Shown piece by piece: positions 24,946 through 35,417 of a stretch of 64,000 bases of DNA. The position numbers and the translations under genes are program-made. The stretch comes from BOG-908 sp965198915. Its GTDB lineage: Bacteria; Pseudomonadota; Alphaproteobacteria; Acetobacterales; Acetobacteraceae. Numbering within the stretch: position 1 is the stretch's first letter; each line of letters begins with the position of its first letter. The notes beneath the pieces were generated by a model. That model did not search any database. It saw nothing but the letters and a program-made list of their open reading frames with translations, and had not been told where the DNA came from. The DNA is taken from the NCBI GenBank assembly GCA_965198915.1, contig CBDAQC010000002.1:124001-188000 (forward strand), given 5' to 3'.

Positions 24946-27141
24946 ATGCTCGACCACGCCCAGGATCCCGGCGACTTCGCCATCACCGCGCAGATCTCGC
25001 TGGTGGAGCAGCGTTTCCGCACGCTCAAACACAACGACATGTTCGGCGTCTTCGACCAGCGCGGCGACATACGCCCGGGTCCCGGCGGCACGGAGGGCCT
25101 GTATTTCCACGACACCCGCTACCTCTCGGAGTTCGAGCTGGTGGTCGCCAGCCGCCAGCTCGTCCTGCTCAGCTCCACCCTGCGCGACGACAACGCGACG
25201 CTCACCTGCGATCTCAGCAATCCCGACCTGCCGAATCTGCCCGGTGACGACGGCGCCGAGCCCGGGCTGGACAACAACCTGATCCACGTGCGCCGCTCGC
25301 GCTTCCTGTGGCAGGGCGTCTGCTACGAGCGCATCTCGATACGCAACTTTGATGTCGCCGCCCACACCATCCCGATCGAAATCCGCTACGGCGCCGACTT
25401 CATCGACCTGTTCGAGGTGCGCGGTATGACGCGCACGCGCCACGGGCGCCACGAGCCGGCCGCCGTGACGCTGCAGACCGTGCGCCTGGCCTATACCGGG
25501 CTGGACGAGCAGCGCCGCACCACCGATCTGCGCTTCGATCCGCCGCCCGAGCGCATTGACGAGGGCCGCGCCCTGTTCCGCGTGGTCCTGCCGCCGCACG
25601 GCCGAAGCCTGATCTTCGTGGAGATCGCCTGCGACAAGCCGCAGGCGGACGCCGAGGCGGCCCGCCGCCCGGCCGACAGCTTCGTTAGCCGGATGATCGA
25701 GCAACGCCGCTGGACCCGCCAGCGCAGCGCCGGCGCCGCCGGCATCGAGAGCAGCAACGAGGTGTTCAACGAGGCAATGCGCCGCGCCATCAGCGACCTC
25801 ACGATGCTGACCACCGAAATGCCCAGCGGCCCCTATCCCTATGCCGGCATACCCTGGTTCAGCACCGCCTTCGGGCGGGACGCCATCCTGACCGCGCTCA
25901 ACGTGCTGTGGATGGACCCGGCCATCGCCGCCGGCGTGCTGCGCTACCTCGCCGCCAATCAGGCCACCACCACGGACGCGGCGTCGGACGCCGAACCAGG
26001 CAAGATCCTGCACGAGGTGCGGCGCGGCGAAATGGCGGAACTGGGCGAGGTGCCGTTCCGCCGCTACTACGGCAGCGTGGATGCCACGCCGCTGTTCGTC
26101 ATGCTGGCCGGCGCCTATCTCGACCGCACCGGAGACCTGCCAACGCTCGCCGCGATCTGGCCGCAGATACAGGCGGCACTCGCCTGGATGGACAGCTACG
26201 CGGACCGCGATCCGGACGGCTTCGTCAGCTACTTCCGCCAGACCGACGAGGGCCTGGCCAACCAGGGCTGGAAAGACAGCTTCGACAGCATCAGCCACGC
26301 CGACGGTGCGCTCGCCGTGGGCCCGATCGCACTGGTGGAAGTGCAGGGCTACGTCTTCGCCGCCCGCCGCGCCGCCGCCACCATCGCCCACGCTCTGGGC
26401 CACCCGGATGCCGCCGGGGCCGAGGCGGACAAGGCCGCGCGCCTGCAGCAGGCCTTCGAACGCAAGTTCTGGTGCGAGGAGCTGGGCACCTACGCGCTGG
26501 CGCTGGACGGCAAGCGCCAGCCCTGCCGCGTGCGCGCCTCCAACGCCGGCCACCTGCTGATGACCGGCATCTGTGCGCCGGAACGTGCCCTGCGCGTGGC
26601 CGAGGGCCTGATGGGCAGCCGCTTCTTCAACGGCTGGGGCATACGCACGCTGGCCTCCGGGGAGGCGCGCTACAATCCGATGAGCTACCACAACGGCAGT
26701 GTCTGGCCGCACGACAACGCGGTGATAGCGCTCGGCCTGTCGCGCTACGGCCTGAAGCCGCAGGTCTCGCGCATCTTCTCCGGCCTGTTCGACGCGGCAC
26801 TCTACGTCGATCTGCGCCGTCTGCCCGAACTGTTCTGCGGCTTCGCCCGCCGGCGCGGCCAGGGCCCCACGCTCTACCCCGTCGCCTGCTCGCCGCAGGC
26901 CTGGGCCGCCACCGCGCTGCACGCAACCCTGGGCGCGTGCCTGGGCCTGCGCTTCGACGTGGAGGATTGCAGCGTGGTGTTCGACCGGCCGCTGCTGCCG
27001 GACTTCCTCGACGTGATCACGCTGCACAACCTGGCGCTGGGCGAGGCGCGTATCTCGGTGGTGCTGCGACGGATGGGCAACGAGGTAGCGATGAACGTGC
27101 TGGCGCGGACGGGTGACATCCACGCTGTGTTGCGGAGCTAG
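24946..27141 (+). CDS. Amylo-alpha-1,6-glucosidase (glycogen debranching type)
   Basis: 731 residues. The N-terminal beta-sandwich (GVFDQRGDIRPGPGGTEGLY, FHDTRYLSEFEL) matches the bacterial/archaeal glycogen-debranching N-domain, and the (alpha/alpha)6 barrel carries TAFGRDAILTALNVLWMDP, RYYGSVDATPLFVMLAGAYL, NQGWKDSFDSISHADG and NPMSYHNGSVWPHDNAVIAL. Such cytosolic enzymes remove alpha-1,6 glucose branches or act on related alpha-glucans. The start ATG 24946 gives MLDHAQDPGD. It is divergent from ligD across about 110 bases. No glg genes are nearby. Several paralogues of unknown substrate exist in this family. Confidence 0.87.
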   Translation: MLDHAQDPGDFAITAQISLVEQRFRTLKHNDMFGVFDQRGDIRPGPGGTEGLYFHDTRYLSEFELVVASRQLVLLSSTLRDDNATLTCDLSNPDLPNLPGDDGAEPGLDNNLIHVRRSRFLWQGVCYERISIRNFDVAAHTIPIEIRYGADFIDLFEVRGMTRTRHGRHEPAAVTLQTVRLAYTGLDEQRRTTDLRFDPPPERIDEGRALFRVVLPPHGRSLIFVEIACDKPQADAEAARRPADSFVSRMIEQRRWTRQRSAGAAGIESSNEVFNEAMRRAISDLTMLTTEMPSGPYPYAGIPWFSTAFGRDAILTALNVLWMDPAIAAGVLRYLAANQATTTDAASDAEPGKILHEVRRGEMAELGEVPFRRYYGSVDATPLFVMLAGAYLDRTGDLPTLAAIWPQIQAALAWMDSYADRDPDGFVSYFRQTDEGLANQGWKDSFDSISHADGALAVGPIALVEVQGYVFAARRAAATIAHALGHPDAAGAEADKAARLQQAFERKFWCEELGTYALALDGKRQPCRVRASNAGHLLMTGICAPERALRVAEGLMGSRFFNGWGIRTLASGEARYNPMSYHNGSVWPHDNAVIALGLSRYGLKPQVSRIFSGLFDAALYVDLRRLPELFCGFARRRGQGPTLYPVACSPQAWAATALHATLGACLGLRFDVEDCSVVFDRPLLPDFLDVITLHNLALGEARISVVLRRMGNEVAMNVLARTGDIHAVLRS

Positions 27142-27311
27142 GCAAGGCCTTCTTTCTTGCAAAAAAAGAAGCAAAAAACTTTTATCTCTCCGGCTGCACA
27201 CAAATGCGTGCTGATCTGCAACGAAACTAGTTTTCAAACGAGAACGAACGTCCGCGCAGGCAAGGAACCAAAAGTTTTTTGCTTCTTTTTTTCAAAAAAG
27301 AAGGCCTTCTC
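27142..27311. repeat. Nested A/T-arm inverted repeat, copy 6
   Basis: Type B arms (AAGGCCTTCTTTC...GAAGCAAAAAACTTTT and AAAGTTTTTTGCTTC...GAAGGCCTTC) fill the whole gap between two convergent stop codons. The core is unusual and contains ACTAGTTTTCAAACGAG, which shares TTTTCAAAC with the palindrome near uup. A bidirectional terminator role is plausible here. Confidence 0.82.
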
Positions 27312-27704
27312 TTACTTCCCGACCGCCCGAGGCTTCCCCTCCCCATCCACCGCCACCATCACGAACCGCGCCTTCGTCACCCGCTCGTGCCGTATCGGCA
27401 ACGTCCGCCGCGCCCATACATCCACGTCGATCGTGATCGACGTCCGCCCGATCCGCACCAGCTCGCAATAGCAGCTGATCAGGTCGCCCACATGCACCGG
27501 ACGCAGGAACACCAGATCCGATACGGCCACCGTCGCTACCCGCCCCGCCGCCAGCTCGTGCGCCGTGGAACCGGCGGCCATGTCCATCATGCCCATGATC
27601 CAGCCGCCGAATATATCGCCAGACGCATTGGTGTCGGCCGGAACCGCGGGCATCCGCAGGGCAAGATCGCCGCGCGGCCCGTCCTCCCCGGCAGCGTCGC
27701 TCAA
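27312..27704 (-). CDS. Acyl-CoA thioesterase, hotdog fold (YciA type)
   Basis: 130 residues. MPAVPADTNASGDIFGGWIM is the N-terminal family signature, including the acidic catalytic region near the Gly-rich helix; VATVAVSDLVFLRPVHVGDL and ISCYCELVRIGRTSITIDVD follow. YciA-type enzymes hydrolyse a broad range of acyl-CoAs in the cytosol. The start overlaps the VOC stop by 4 bases (ATGA). Confidence 0.9.
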   Translation of the reverse strand: MSDAAGEDGPRGDLALRMPAVPADTNASGDIFGGWIMGMMDMAAGSTAHELAAGRVATVAVSDLVFLRPVHVGDLISCYCELVRIGRTSITIDVDVWARRTLPIRHERVTKARFVMVAVDGEGKPRAVGK

Positions 27705-28120
27705 TGGTTAGGCCACAGGCCGGGCGTGGCCACTTCGACCGAGTGGTGGTCCGGATCACGGAAATACAGGCTGGTGCCGCCGGCGGGCCAGGTGATGCGG
27801 CTCTCAATCGGAACCCGCTGGGCAGCCAGGTGGCCGGCCCATGCTTCCAGCTCGCCCACCGGTATGGCGAACGCCAGATGCAGCGTGCCGCGTCCGTCAT
27901 GTTCGGGGATCGTGCCCTGCGGCGTGTGGCTGGGCTGGGCGGAGCCGCCGCGCTTGAACAGCAGCAGCACCCCGCCGCCCGGCACGCCCATCGCGCACAT
28001 CCGCTCGTCACGCAGGAACTGCTCGAAGCCCAGCACGCGCGCGTAGAAATCGTGGCTCACCGTCAGGTCGGAGACGTAGAGTGCGGTCTCCAGTATGTGG
28101 CCCAGCCTCGGCGCCGCCAT
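27701..28120 (-). CDS. VOC-family (glyoxalase/bleomycin resistance fold) protein
   Basis: 139 residues with paired beta-alpha-beta-beta-beta modules: GHILETALYVSDLTVSHDFY, RVLGFEQFLRD, GTLHLAFAIP and SLYFRDPDHHSVEVATPGLW. Metal ligands are probably H8, the His in TLHLAF and the Glu of HHSVEVAT, the usual VOC triad. The reaction is not predictable. It is coupled to the thioesterase and follows the secreted protein gene by one base. Confidence 0.85.
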   Translation of the reverse strand: MAAPRLGHILETALYVSDLTVSHDFYARVLGFEQFLRDERMCAMGVPGGGVLLLFKRGGSAQPSHTPQGTIPEHDGRGTLHLAFAIPVGELEAWAGHLAAQRVPIESRITWPAGGTSLYFRDPDHHSVEVATPGLWPNH

Positions 28121-28121
28121 C

Positions 28122-28865
28122 TCAGTGGCCGATCAGCGTATAGACGAGCGTCGCCACCGGCTCCGGCTCGTCCGTGCAGCAGCCGTGGTGGAAGCTGACG
28201 ATGGTGAGCTTCGGGCCGTCCTGTTTGACGCCGATCAGCGCGCCGGTGCCGAACACCTCGCCGGTGCCGGCCTCGGACGTGCCGTAGGCGTATTGCGTGC
28301 TGGTGATCTGCGCCCGCTTCAGCCGGTTGCTGCGCGGGCTCATGAAAGGCGGGCCGGACCACCAGATAGCGTCGGTGATGGCGGCCGTGTCGGACCGCAG
28401 GCTCCAGGAAGGCACGCCGTGGATCAGGTCGCGGCCGCGGTCCTGCACCTGCAGGATGGAGCCGTCGCGCCCCGTATAGGTGCCGGCGATGAACGTCTGG
28501 AACACGATCGGGGCGGAAGGCTTCTGCGGCAGTTCCACCGGCTGGCCGCTCGGCACGGCCTGCAGGGCCACCTGCGCCGGCCGGCCGGAAGGGCGCGCGG
28601 GCAAAGCAGGCACCGGCATCCCGGCCGCCACGGCACGCCCCGCCGCGTCCGTCGCCAGCGTCACATGGCCCTGTGCGTCCACCCGCAGCTCGATCGTCAC
28701 GTCGCGATAGATCGTGCCGGCAGCCGTCTTGATCGGCAGCCGGGTGATCGCGATCGTGTTGCCGCGGGCGACCACGGTCGCATCCTGCAGGCGCGTGGTG
28801 GCGGTTTCGGTCTGCGCGGCGGCGGGGCAGGCGAGGGCGCAGGCTAGGAGGGGGGCGAGTCGCAT
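28122..28865 (-). CDS. Secreted protein of unknown function
   Basis: 247 residues with a clear signal peptide (MRLAPLLACALACPAAAQTE). The mature part is beta-rich, with an Ala/Pro stretch near residues 85-100 and segments FIAGTYTGRDGSILQVQDRG and AITDAIWWSGPPFMSP. A late pair of cysteines (HHGCCTDEP) could bind metal or form disulfides. I do not recognise a family. It is the first gene of a three-gene minus-strand set with the VOC and thioesterase genes. Confidence 0.65.
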   Translation of the reverse strand: MRLAPLLACALACPAAAQTETATTRLQDATVVARGNTIAITRLPIKTAAGTIYRDVTIELRVDAQGHVTLATDAAGRAVAAGMPVPALPARPSGRPAQVALQAVPSGQPVELPQKPSAPIVFQTFIAGTYTGRDGSILQVQDRGRDLIHGVPSWSLRSDTAAITDAIWWSGPPFMSPRSNRLKRAQITSTQYAYGTSEAGTGEVFGTGALIGVKQDGPKLTIVSFHHGCCTDEPEPVATLVYTLIGH

Positions 28866-28898
28866 GAGGGCAGCGTGCCACGGCCACAGGCAGGAAGG

Positions 28899-29080
28899 CC
28901 AGGGGCTCTGCCCCCGGCGCCGCAGGCTCGAACCGATGGCGCCAGCGGCGCCGGCCCGCTAAGGACAGTAGTCCTTAGAACCTGTTTAACGCACTCCTGC
29001 GAAATGAGGTCTGGGGCCGAGGCCCCGTCACGCGCAAGCGTGCTTCGCACGACAAGGTTTGGGGCAGAGCTCCAACCTTG
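28899..29080. repeat. GC-rich intergenic repeat, copy 2
   Basis: Starts CCAGGGGCTCTGCCCC, passes through CGCTAAGGACAGTAGTCCTTAGAACCTGTT, with CTAAGGAC/GTCCTTAG as an inverted repeat, and ends TTTGGGGCAGAGC...CAACCTTG. Compared with copy 3 it carries extra inserted sequence in its left part and before the closing palindrome. It lies between two divergent genes. Confidence 0.75.
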
Positions 29081-29150
29081 CCCGGTCAGGAACCAGGCAA
29101 CCCGCCCCCACGCGCGCGTGTTCTACCGCCAGCGCCACAAGGAGCCGAAA

Positions 29151-29648
29151 ATGACCAAGACCGCAGATGCCGCGACGCTGGAAAAGCTGTCCGGCATGAT
29201 CAAGCACATCCAGACCGCGATGCTGACCAGCGAGGACGGCCCACACCTGCGCGCCCGCCCGATGGTCGCCGCCCAGAAGGATTTCACCGGCGAGCTGTAT
29301 TTCTACACCCATGCCAGCGCCCACAAGGTGGCCGAAGTGGGCGCCGAACAGCGCGTGGGCGTCACCTACGCGGATTCCCACAACCAGAACTACGTCTCGC
29401 TGTCAGGCACCGCCGAAGTGGTGCGCGACAAGGCAGAGATCAAAGCCCATTGGGGCGAGGCGATGCGCACCTGGTTCCCCAAGGGCGTCGACGACCCGGA
29501 CATCGCCATTCTGAAAGTCCACGTCGAACAGGCGGAATACTGGGACGCGCCGTCGTCGACGATGCTGCACCTCTACGGCTACGTAAAAGCGGTAACCACC
29601 GGCCAGTCGCCGCACCCCGGCGGCAACGAAAAGGTCCAGGTCGCGTAA
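29151..29648 (+). CDS. Pyridoxamine 5'-phosphate oxidase-fold protein (general stress type)
   Basis: 165 residues of the FMN-binding split-barrel family resembling general stress protein 26. LEKLSGMIKHIQTAMLTSED, HLRARPMVAAQKDFTGELYF and YTHASAHKVAEVGAEQRVGV form the barrel, with NYVSLSGTAEVVRDKAEIKA and WFPKGVDDPDIAILKV after it. Members bind FMN or F420-like flavins and are induced by stress; the reaction is unknown. AAGGAG lies 8 bases before the ATG at 29151. It is monocistronic as far as visible. Confidence 0.86.
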   Translation: MTKTADAATLEKLSGMIKHIQTAMLTSEDGPHLRARPMVAAQKDFTGELYFYTHASAHKVAEVGAEQRVGVTYADSHNQNYVSLSGTAEVVRDKAEIKAHWGEAMRTWFPKGVDDPDIAILKVHVEQAEYWDAPSSTMLHLYGYVKAVTTGQSPHPGGNEKVQVA

Positions 29649-29834
29649 GCCGGCCCTCGTTTCGGAAGAACACAGGCACCGCCCGATCCGCCTGCAAACC
29701 CTGGCTTGGCAGGTGCGCCCGCGAGTCTATCCGCGCACCGCAACAGACACGGACCCGCCGCCCGGCCAGGCTTTGCAGAAGCCCCAACCTCCTGATCCCC
29801 GCCGGCCTTCGATCTAGCCGAACGCCGGCAGGAT

Positions 29835-31280
<1,446 letters not shown>

Positions 31281-31425
31281 GAAAGCAGTTCTTTTTTGAA
31301 AAAAAGAACCAAAAAACTTTTGTCCCTGTCGGCTGCGCGTTGGCGATGCGTGCGCGTCAGCAACCCCGCGACAGCGGAGCAAAAGCTTTTTGCTTCTTTT
31401 TCTCGAAAAAGAAGGCCTTCCTTCC
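31281..31425. repeat. Nested A/T-arm inverted repeat, copy 7 (ntrB/ntrC gap)
   Basis: Left arm type A (AAAGCAGTTC, T6, GA, A7, GAAC, CAAAAAACTTTTG); right arm type B with an altered tip (GCTTC, T5, CTCG, A5, GAAGGCCTTCC). The core contains CCCTGTCGGC...CGCGACAGCGGAG. It fills the gap from the NtrC start codon to the ntrB stop and is a candidate control point for NtrC level relative to NtrB. Confidence 0.86.
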
Positions 31426-31427
31426 TC

Positions 31428-32561
31428 TCACGGACGATCGAACCGATCCTCCAGGAAGATAGGCAGGAACACGCGAAAATCCGTACGCCCCGGCCGGCTG
31501 TCGACTTCAATAAGTCCCCCGTGTTCACCAATGATCTTGGCAACCAGTGCAAGCCCCAGGCCACTGCCCGTGGGCTTCGTCGTCACGAACGGATCAAACA
31601 GGTTTTCCCGCAGGTCGGCCGGAATGCCCGGCCCGCTGTCCCGCACCGTGACCACCAGCGGCAGATGCACCCGCCGCTGCGTCCCGGGCACCACCAGCCG
31701 CACCCCGTGCTGGTAGGCGGTCATCAGCGTGATCTCGCCGTGGCCGGCGTCTTCCGTAATCGCCTCGGCCGCGTTCTTCACCAGATTGAGCAGCACCTGC
31801 ACCAGCTGGTCCCGGTTGCCCAGCACCGGCGGCAAGGACGGATCATACAGCTCCACGATGCGCAGATGTGCCGCAAAGCCGGTCTGCGCCAGCCGGCGTA
31901 CATGCTCCAGCACGCGGTGGATGTTGACCGCGTCGCGCACCACCGGCTTCTCGCCAAACGCCTCCATGCGGTCCACCAGCTCGCGTATCCGGTCGGCCTC
32001 GTCGCGTATCAGCACCGCCAGCTCACGGTCCGGCTCGCTGACCGAGTTCTCCAGCAGCTGCGCCGCCCCGCGTATGCCGGACAGCGGGTTCTTCACCTCA
32101 TGCGCCAGTATCGCCGCCATTCCCGCCACCGAGCGCGCGGCGCTGCGGAAATTCAGCTGCCGGTCCAGCACGCGCGCCGCCGATTCGTGCTGGAACGTCA
32201 GCATCACGCAGCCAGGATCCTCCGGCACCGGCGTGCCCTGCACCGTCACGCAGCGCCGCTGCAGGCGCGGTCCGTCGAAATGCAAATCGTGGTCGCTCAC
32301 CACCACCTCGCCGCTGCGCACCTGGCCGATCAGCGCGAACAGCGGACTGTCCGGCGCCACCAGGTCCGCCACTCCCATGTGCCGCAACTGGGTGATGGAC
32401 AGCGCGAAGAACTGCTCGGCCGCCGGGTTGGCGTAGCGGAACCGGTTCTCCGCATCCACCAGCGCGCAGGCGATCGGAATGGCCGACAGCATGGCGGCCG
32501 GATCGGGCGCCGTGCTCACCACCGCCAGCCTGGCGCGGGTACGGGCCAGCGGCAGCCTCAT
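31428..32561 (-). CDS. ntrB: Nitrogen regulation sensor histidine kinase NtrB
   Basis: 377 residues, cytosolic. An N-terminal PAS domain (about 20-120, ALVDAENRFRYANPAAEQFF) is followed by the H box LAHEVKNPLSGIRGAA with the phosphorylated His, N box VLLNLVKNAAEAI, G1 VRDSGPGIPADL and G2 TTKPTGSGLGLALV. It phosphorylates or dephosphorylates NtrC in response to PII. The start ATG 32561 overlaps the dusB stop (ATGA), so dusB-ntrB are coupled, the conserved alphaproteobacterial order. Confidence 0.94.
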   Translation of the reverse strand: MRLPLARTRARLAVVSTAPDPAAMLSAIPIACALVDAENRFRYANPAAEQFFALSITQLRHMGVADLVAPDSPLFALIGQVRSGEVVVSDHDLHFDGPRLQRRCVTVQGTPVPEDPGCVMLTFQHESAARVLDRQLNFRSAARSVAGMAAILAHEVKNPLSGIRGAAQLLENSVSEPDRELAVLIRDEADRIRELVDRMEAFGEKPVVRDAVNIHRVLEHVRRLAQTGFAAHLRIVELYDPSLPPVLGNRDQLVQVLLNLVKNAAEAITEDAGHGEITLMTAYQHGVRLVVPGTQRRVHLPLVVTVRDSGPGIPADLRENLFDPFVTTKPTGSGLGLALVAKIIGEHGGLIEVDSRPGRTDFRVFLPIFLEDRFDRP

Positions 32562-33631
32562 GCGGCCAGATCCTCGCGGTGGCCCTGCTCCGCGGCGGTG
32601 TCGGCCTCGGGCGGCGCCACGTCGCGGCAAACGCCAGCCGCAATGAGCGGGCCGTAGAAGCGCTCGATCAGCGCCACCACCGCCGGCGCCTCCGTCAGCC
32701 GCATCATCGCGGCCCGGAACTCCGCCGAGCCAGGCAGCCCGCGCGAGTACCAGGCCACATGCTTGCGGGCCAGCCGCAGCCCGGCCTCCGTGCCGAAATG
32801 CGCCAGCATCGCCGCGTAATGTTCCAGCAGGATCGCCTGCTGCACCGCCAGGCCCGGCTCAGGCAAATGCCGGCCAGTGCTCAAAAAATGTGCAACTTGG
32901 GCGGGAAACCACGGCCGGCCGTAACAGGCGCGCCCCACCATCACGCCGTCCGCGCCGGACCGCGCCTGCGCGTCCGCCGCGTCCTGCACGCTGTTGATGT
33001 CCCCGTTCACGATAACCGGGATGCCAACCGCGCGCTTCACAGTGCCCACGAAGTCCCAATCCGCCCGGCCGGTGTAGAATTGCTGCCGGGTGCGGCCATG
33101 CACCGTCACCATGCGTATGCCGCACGCTTCGGCCACCTGCGCCAGGCGCGGCGCGTTCAGGCTCTGGTGGTCCCACCCCATGCGCATCTTCAGCGTCACC
33201 GGCACGCGTACCGCCTGCACGGTGGCCTCCAGGATGCGCGCCGCCGCCACCTCGTCCCGCATCAGCGCGGAGCCCGCCTGCTGCCCCACCGCCACCTTGC
33301 GCACCGGGCAGCCGAAATTGATGTCGATCACCTCGGCGCCCAGATCGGCGGACATGCGCGCCGCCTCCGCCATCGCCGCCGGCTCGCAGCCGGCCAGCTG
33401 GATCGCCCGCGGCCCGCCCCCTTCGTCCAGCGCCGCCATGCGCAGCGTGTTGCGGTTCTCCCGCAGCATCGCCCAGCTCGCGATCATCTCGGACACCACC
33501 ATGCCGGTGCCGTGCTTGCGGGCCAGCCGCCGGAACGGCAGGTCCGTAACCCCGGACATCGGCGCCAGGATCACCGGCGTGGCGATGGTGACGCCCTGGC
33601 CGAGATCGATCGATTTTAGTGCACTGCCCAT
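32558..33631 (-). CDS. dusB: tRNA-dihydrouridine synthase DusB
   Basis: 357-residue FMN-dependent TIM-barrel enzyme that reduces uridine in the tRNA D-loop. LAPMSGVTDLPFRRLARKHG, INFGCPVRKV with the catalytic Cys, KMRMGWDHQSLNAP, VHGRTRQQFYTGRADWDFV and NGDINSVQDA are all family segments. A 30-residue acidic/Ala-rich tail after the core ends at EDLAA. It is divergent from ispDF across a repeat-filled 246-bp gap; the same neighbourhood (ispDF, dusB, ntrB, ntrC) is widespread in alphaproteobacteria. Confidence 0.94.
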   Translation of the reverse strand: MGSALKSIDLGQGVTIATPVILAPMSGVTDLPFRRLARKHGTGMVVSEMIASWAMLRENRNTLRMAALDEGGGPRAIQLAGCEPAAMAEAARMSADLGAEVIDINFGCPVRKVAVGQQAGSALMRDEVAAARILEATVQAVRVPVTLKMRMGWDHQSLNAPRLAQVAEACGIRMVTVHGRTRQQFYTGRADWDFVGTVKRAVGIPVIVNGDINSVQDAADAQARSGADGVMVGRACYGRPWFPAQVAHFLSTGRHLPEPGLAVQQAILLEHYAAMLAHFGTEAGLRLARKHVAWYSRGLPGSAEFRAAMMRLTEAPAVVALIERFYGPLIAAGVCRDVAPPEADTAAEQGHREDLAA

Positions 33632-33675
33632 GATTTAGGCAGGCTAGTCAGATTGCAGGCATGTTGCAATGCGAA

Positions 33676-33850
33676 GGAAGGCGAGGCCTTCTTTTTTGAA
33701 AAAAAAGCAAAACGTTTGCTCCTCCGCCTGCGCCAGGGCGCGCTCTGGTTCTGCAACTACGCGCTTGGCGGAAACGGAGCGCGCCGTGGTGCCAGCGGAG
33801 GAGCAAAAGTTTTTTGCTTCTTCTTTTCAAAAAAGAAGGCCTTCCTTTTT
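33676..33850. repeat. Nested A/T-arm inverted repeat, copy 8 (dusB/ispDF divergent gap)
   Basis: Type B on both sides (GAGGCCTTC, T6, GA, A6, GC, AAAACG and AAAAGTTTTTTGCTTC...A6, GAAGGCCTTCC). The core CTCCGCCTGCGCCAGGGCGCGCTC...GGAGCGCGCCGTGGTGCCAGCGGAG is a long inverted repeat. The left arm has lost part of its A run. Promoters of both genes must lie inside or beside it. Confidence 0.85.
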
Positions 33851-33877
33851 CCGTCTCCCCGCCGCAAACCCCCGCCC

Positions 33878-35011
33878 ATGCGCATAGCCGCCATCCTGGT
33901 CGCCGCCGGCACCGGCACCCGCTACGGCACCCCCACGCCCAAACAGTTCACCCAACTGGCCGGCCGCCCCGTCCTGCACTGGGCCGCATCCGCACTGCTG
34001 CCCCACATCCACCTGCTGCAACCGGTAGGCGACGCCGCCCTGATAGACGCGGCCCTGGACGGCCTGGACCACCTGCCGCCCGTCCCGGGCGGCGCCACCA
34101 GGCAGGACAGCGTGCGCGCCGGCCTGGAAGCCCTGGCCGCCCACGCCCCCGACCTTGTCCTGGTCCATGACGGCGCCCGCCCTTATGTCCCGCAGGGCAC
34201 CATCCCGGCGCTGGTGGCCGCCCTGGCCACCCACCGCGGCGCCATCCCCGCCGTGGCGGTGGCAGACACGCTGAAGCGCGCGGAAGCCGGCGTAATCAGC
34301 GAGACGGTGCCGCGCGCCGGTTTGTGGCGCGCGCAAACCCCCCAGGCCTTCCACTTCGCGACGCTGCTCGCCGCCCACCAGGCGCCGCCGCATCCCGGCG
34401 CCACGGACGATGCGTGGCTGCTGGAACAGGCCGGCCACAGCGTGGCCATCATCGCCGGCCACGAGGAGAACGTGAAGTTGACCATCGCCGAAGACGCCGC
34501 CCGCCTGGAACGCAGCCTCGCCCCCCAGATGGTCCCCCGCATGGGCACCGGCTTCGACGTGCACGTGACCAAACCCGGCCGCCGCATGATCCTCTGCGGC
34601 ATCGACGTGCCCTGCGAGTTCGGCCTCGACGGCCACTCGGACGCCGATGTCGGCATCCACGCGCTATGCGACGCCATCTACGGCGCGCTGGCCGAAGGCG
34701 ACATCGGCCGCCATTTCCCGCCCACCGAAGGCGAGTGGAAAGACGCCGACAGCGCCCGCTTCCTGCGCCATGCCGCCGGCCGCATCGCCGCCCGCGGTGG
34801 CCGCCTGGCCAATGCCGACGTCACCCTGATCTGCGAACGTCCGAAGATCACGCCGCACGCCCCGGCCATGCGCGCCCGCCTGGCCGAGCTTCTCGGCGTG
34901 GAAGTGGACGCGATCTCGGTGAAAGCCACCACGTCCGAGCGGCTCGGGTTCACCGGGCGAGGGGAGGGGGTGGCGGCGCAGGCGGCGGTCTGCGTTCTGG
35001 TGCCGGGGTAG
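33878..35011 (+). CDS. ispDF: Bifunctional IspD/IspF (non-mevalonate isoprenoid pathway)
   Basis: 377 residues. The N-terminal half is MEP cytidylyltransferase IspD (ILVAAGTGTRYG, PKQF, VLVHDGARPYV, WRAQTPQAF). The C-terminal half (from about 225) is ME-cPP synthase IspF (GTGFDVHV, the metal-site motif LDGHSDADV, EGDIGRHFPPTEGEWKDADS, KATTSERLGFTGRGEG). The fusion is typical of alphaproteobacteria and some epsilonproteobacteria. The start is ATG 33878, 28 bases after the repeat element, with no clear ribosome site nearby. ispG of the same pathway is at 61.6-62.7 kb. Confidence 0.95.
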   Translation: MRIAAILVAAGTGTRYGTPTPKQFTQLAGRPVLHWAASALLPHIHLLQPVGDAALIDAALDGLDHLPPVPGGATRQDSVRAGLEALAAHAPDLVLVHDGARPYVPQGTIPALVAALATHRGAIPAVAVADTLKRAEAGVISETVPRAGLWRAQTPQAFHFATLLAAHQAPPHPGATDDAWLLEQAGHSVAIIAGHEENVKLTIAEDAARLERSLAPQMVPRMGTGFDVHVTKPGRRMILCGIDVPCEFGLDGHSDADVGIHALCDAIYGALAEGDIGRHFPPTEGEWKDADSARFLRHAAGRIAARGGRLANADVTLICERPKITPHAPAMRARLAELLGVEVDAISVKATTSERLGFTGRGEGVAAQAAVCVLVPG

Positions 35012-35018
35012 GCGAGGC

Positions 35019-35070
35019 AAGTAAGGAAGGCCTTCTTTTTTGCAAAAAAGAAGCAAAAAACTTTCGGTCC
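35019..35070. repeat. Single type B arm of the A/T repeat
   Basis: AAGGAAGGCCTTC, T6, GC, A6, GAAGCAAAAAACTTTCGG lies just after the ispDF stop without a facing second arm, although CGGCTGTCGCG, the start of a common core subtype, follows. It would still form a hairpin at the ispDF mRNA end. Confidence 0.75.
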
Positions 35071-35102
35071 GGCTGTCGCGCCGTGAGGCCGGCGCGCGCG
35101 TT

Positions 35103-35417
35103 TTGCGGCTTTGTGTCGCTACGTTCTGGCTCGCGGCATGCCAGGGGCCGGTTGGCATGCAGGCGATGAAATGCCCAACCATTCCGCAGCCCCGCCCGGC
35201 CGAACCCGCCCCGTCGAAACCCGCATCGGACGACGTGCTCGCCCTGGCCCCCGGACATTGGGAATGGACCGTCGGCCATTACGACTGGGCGCCCCCCGCC
35301 TGGCTTCCCCGCCCACCCCACCCGCACTGGCCCGCCGCCCCCACCCTCTGGCAGTACGGCTACTGGACCCCCGACGCCGGCGCCTGCGTCTGGACCGCCG
35401 GCCGCTTCGTGTCGTGA
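35103..35417 (+). CDS. Small lipoprotein with aromatic W/Y-G repeats
   Basis: About 104 residues if started at TTG 35103, giving the lipoprotein signal LRLCVATFWLAAC with Cys at +1. The mature part is Pro-rich, then carries aromatic repeats HWEWTVGHYDWAPPAW and QYGYWTPDAGACVWTAGRF, reminiscent of WxxGxY/YXWGXW repeat lipoproteins. The frame is open further upstream, but only through the repeat arm at 35019-35070. No SD is seen. The function is unknown. Confidence 0.5.
   Translation: MRLCVATFWLAACQGPVGMQAMKCPTIPQPRPAEPAPSKPASDDVLALAPGHWEWTVGHYDWAPPAWLPRPPHPHWPAAPTLWQYGYWTPDAGACVWTAGRFVS

Noticed and set aside
24553..27237. 894-codon minus-strand frame opposite the amylo-glucosidase
   Set aside because: The plus-strand glucosidase has full family motifs; the minus frame has none.
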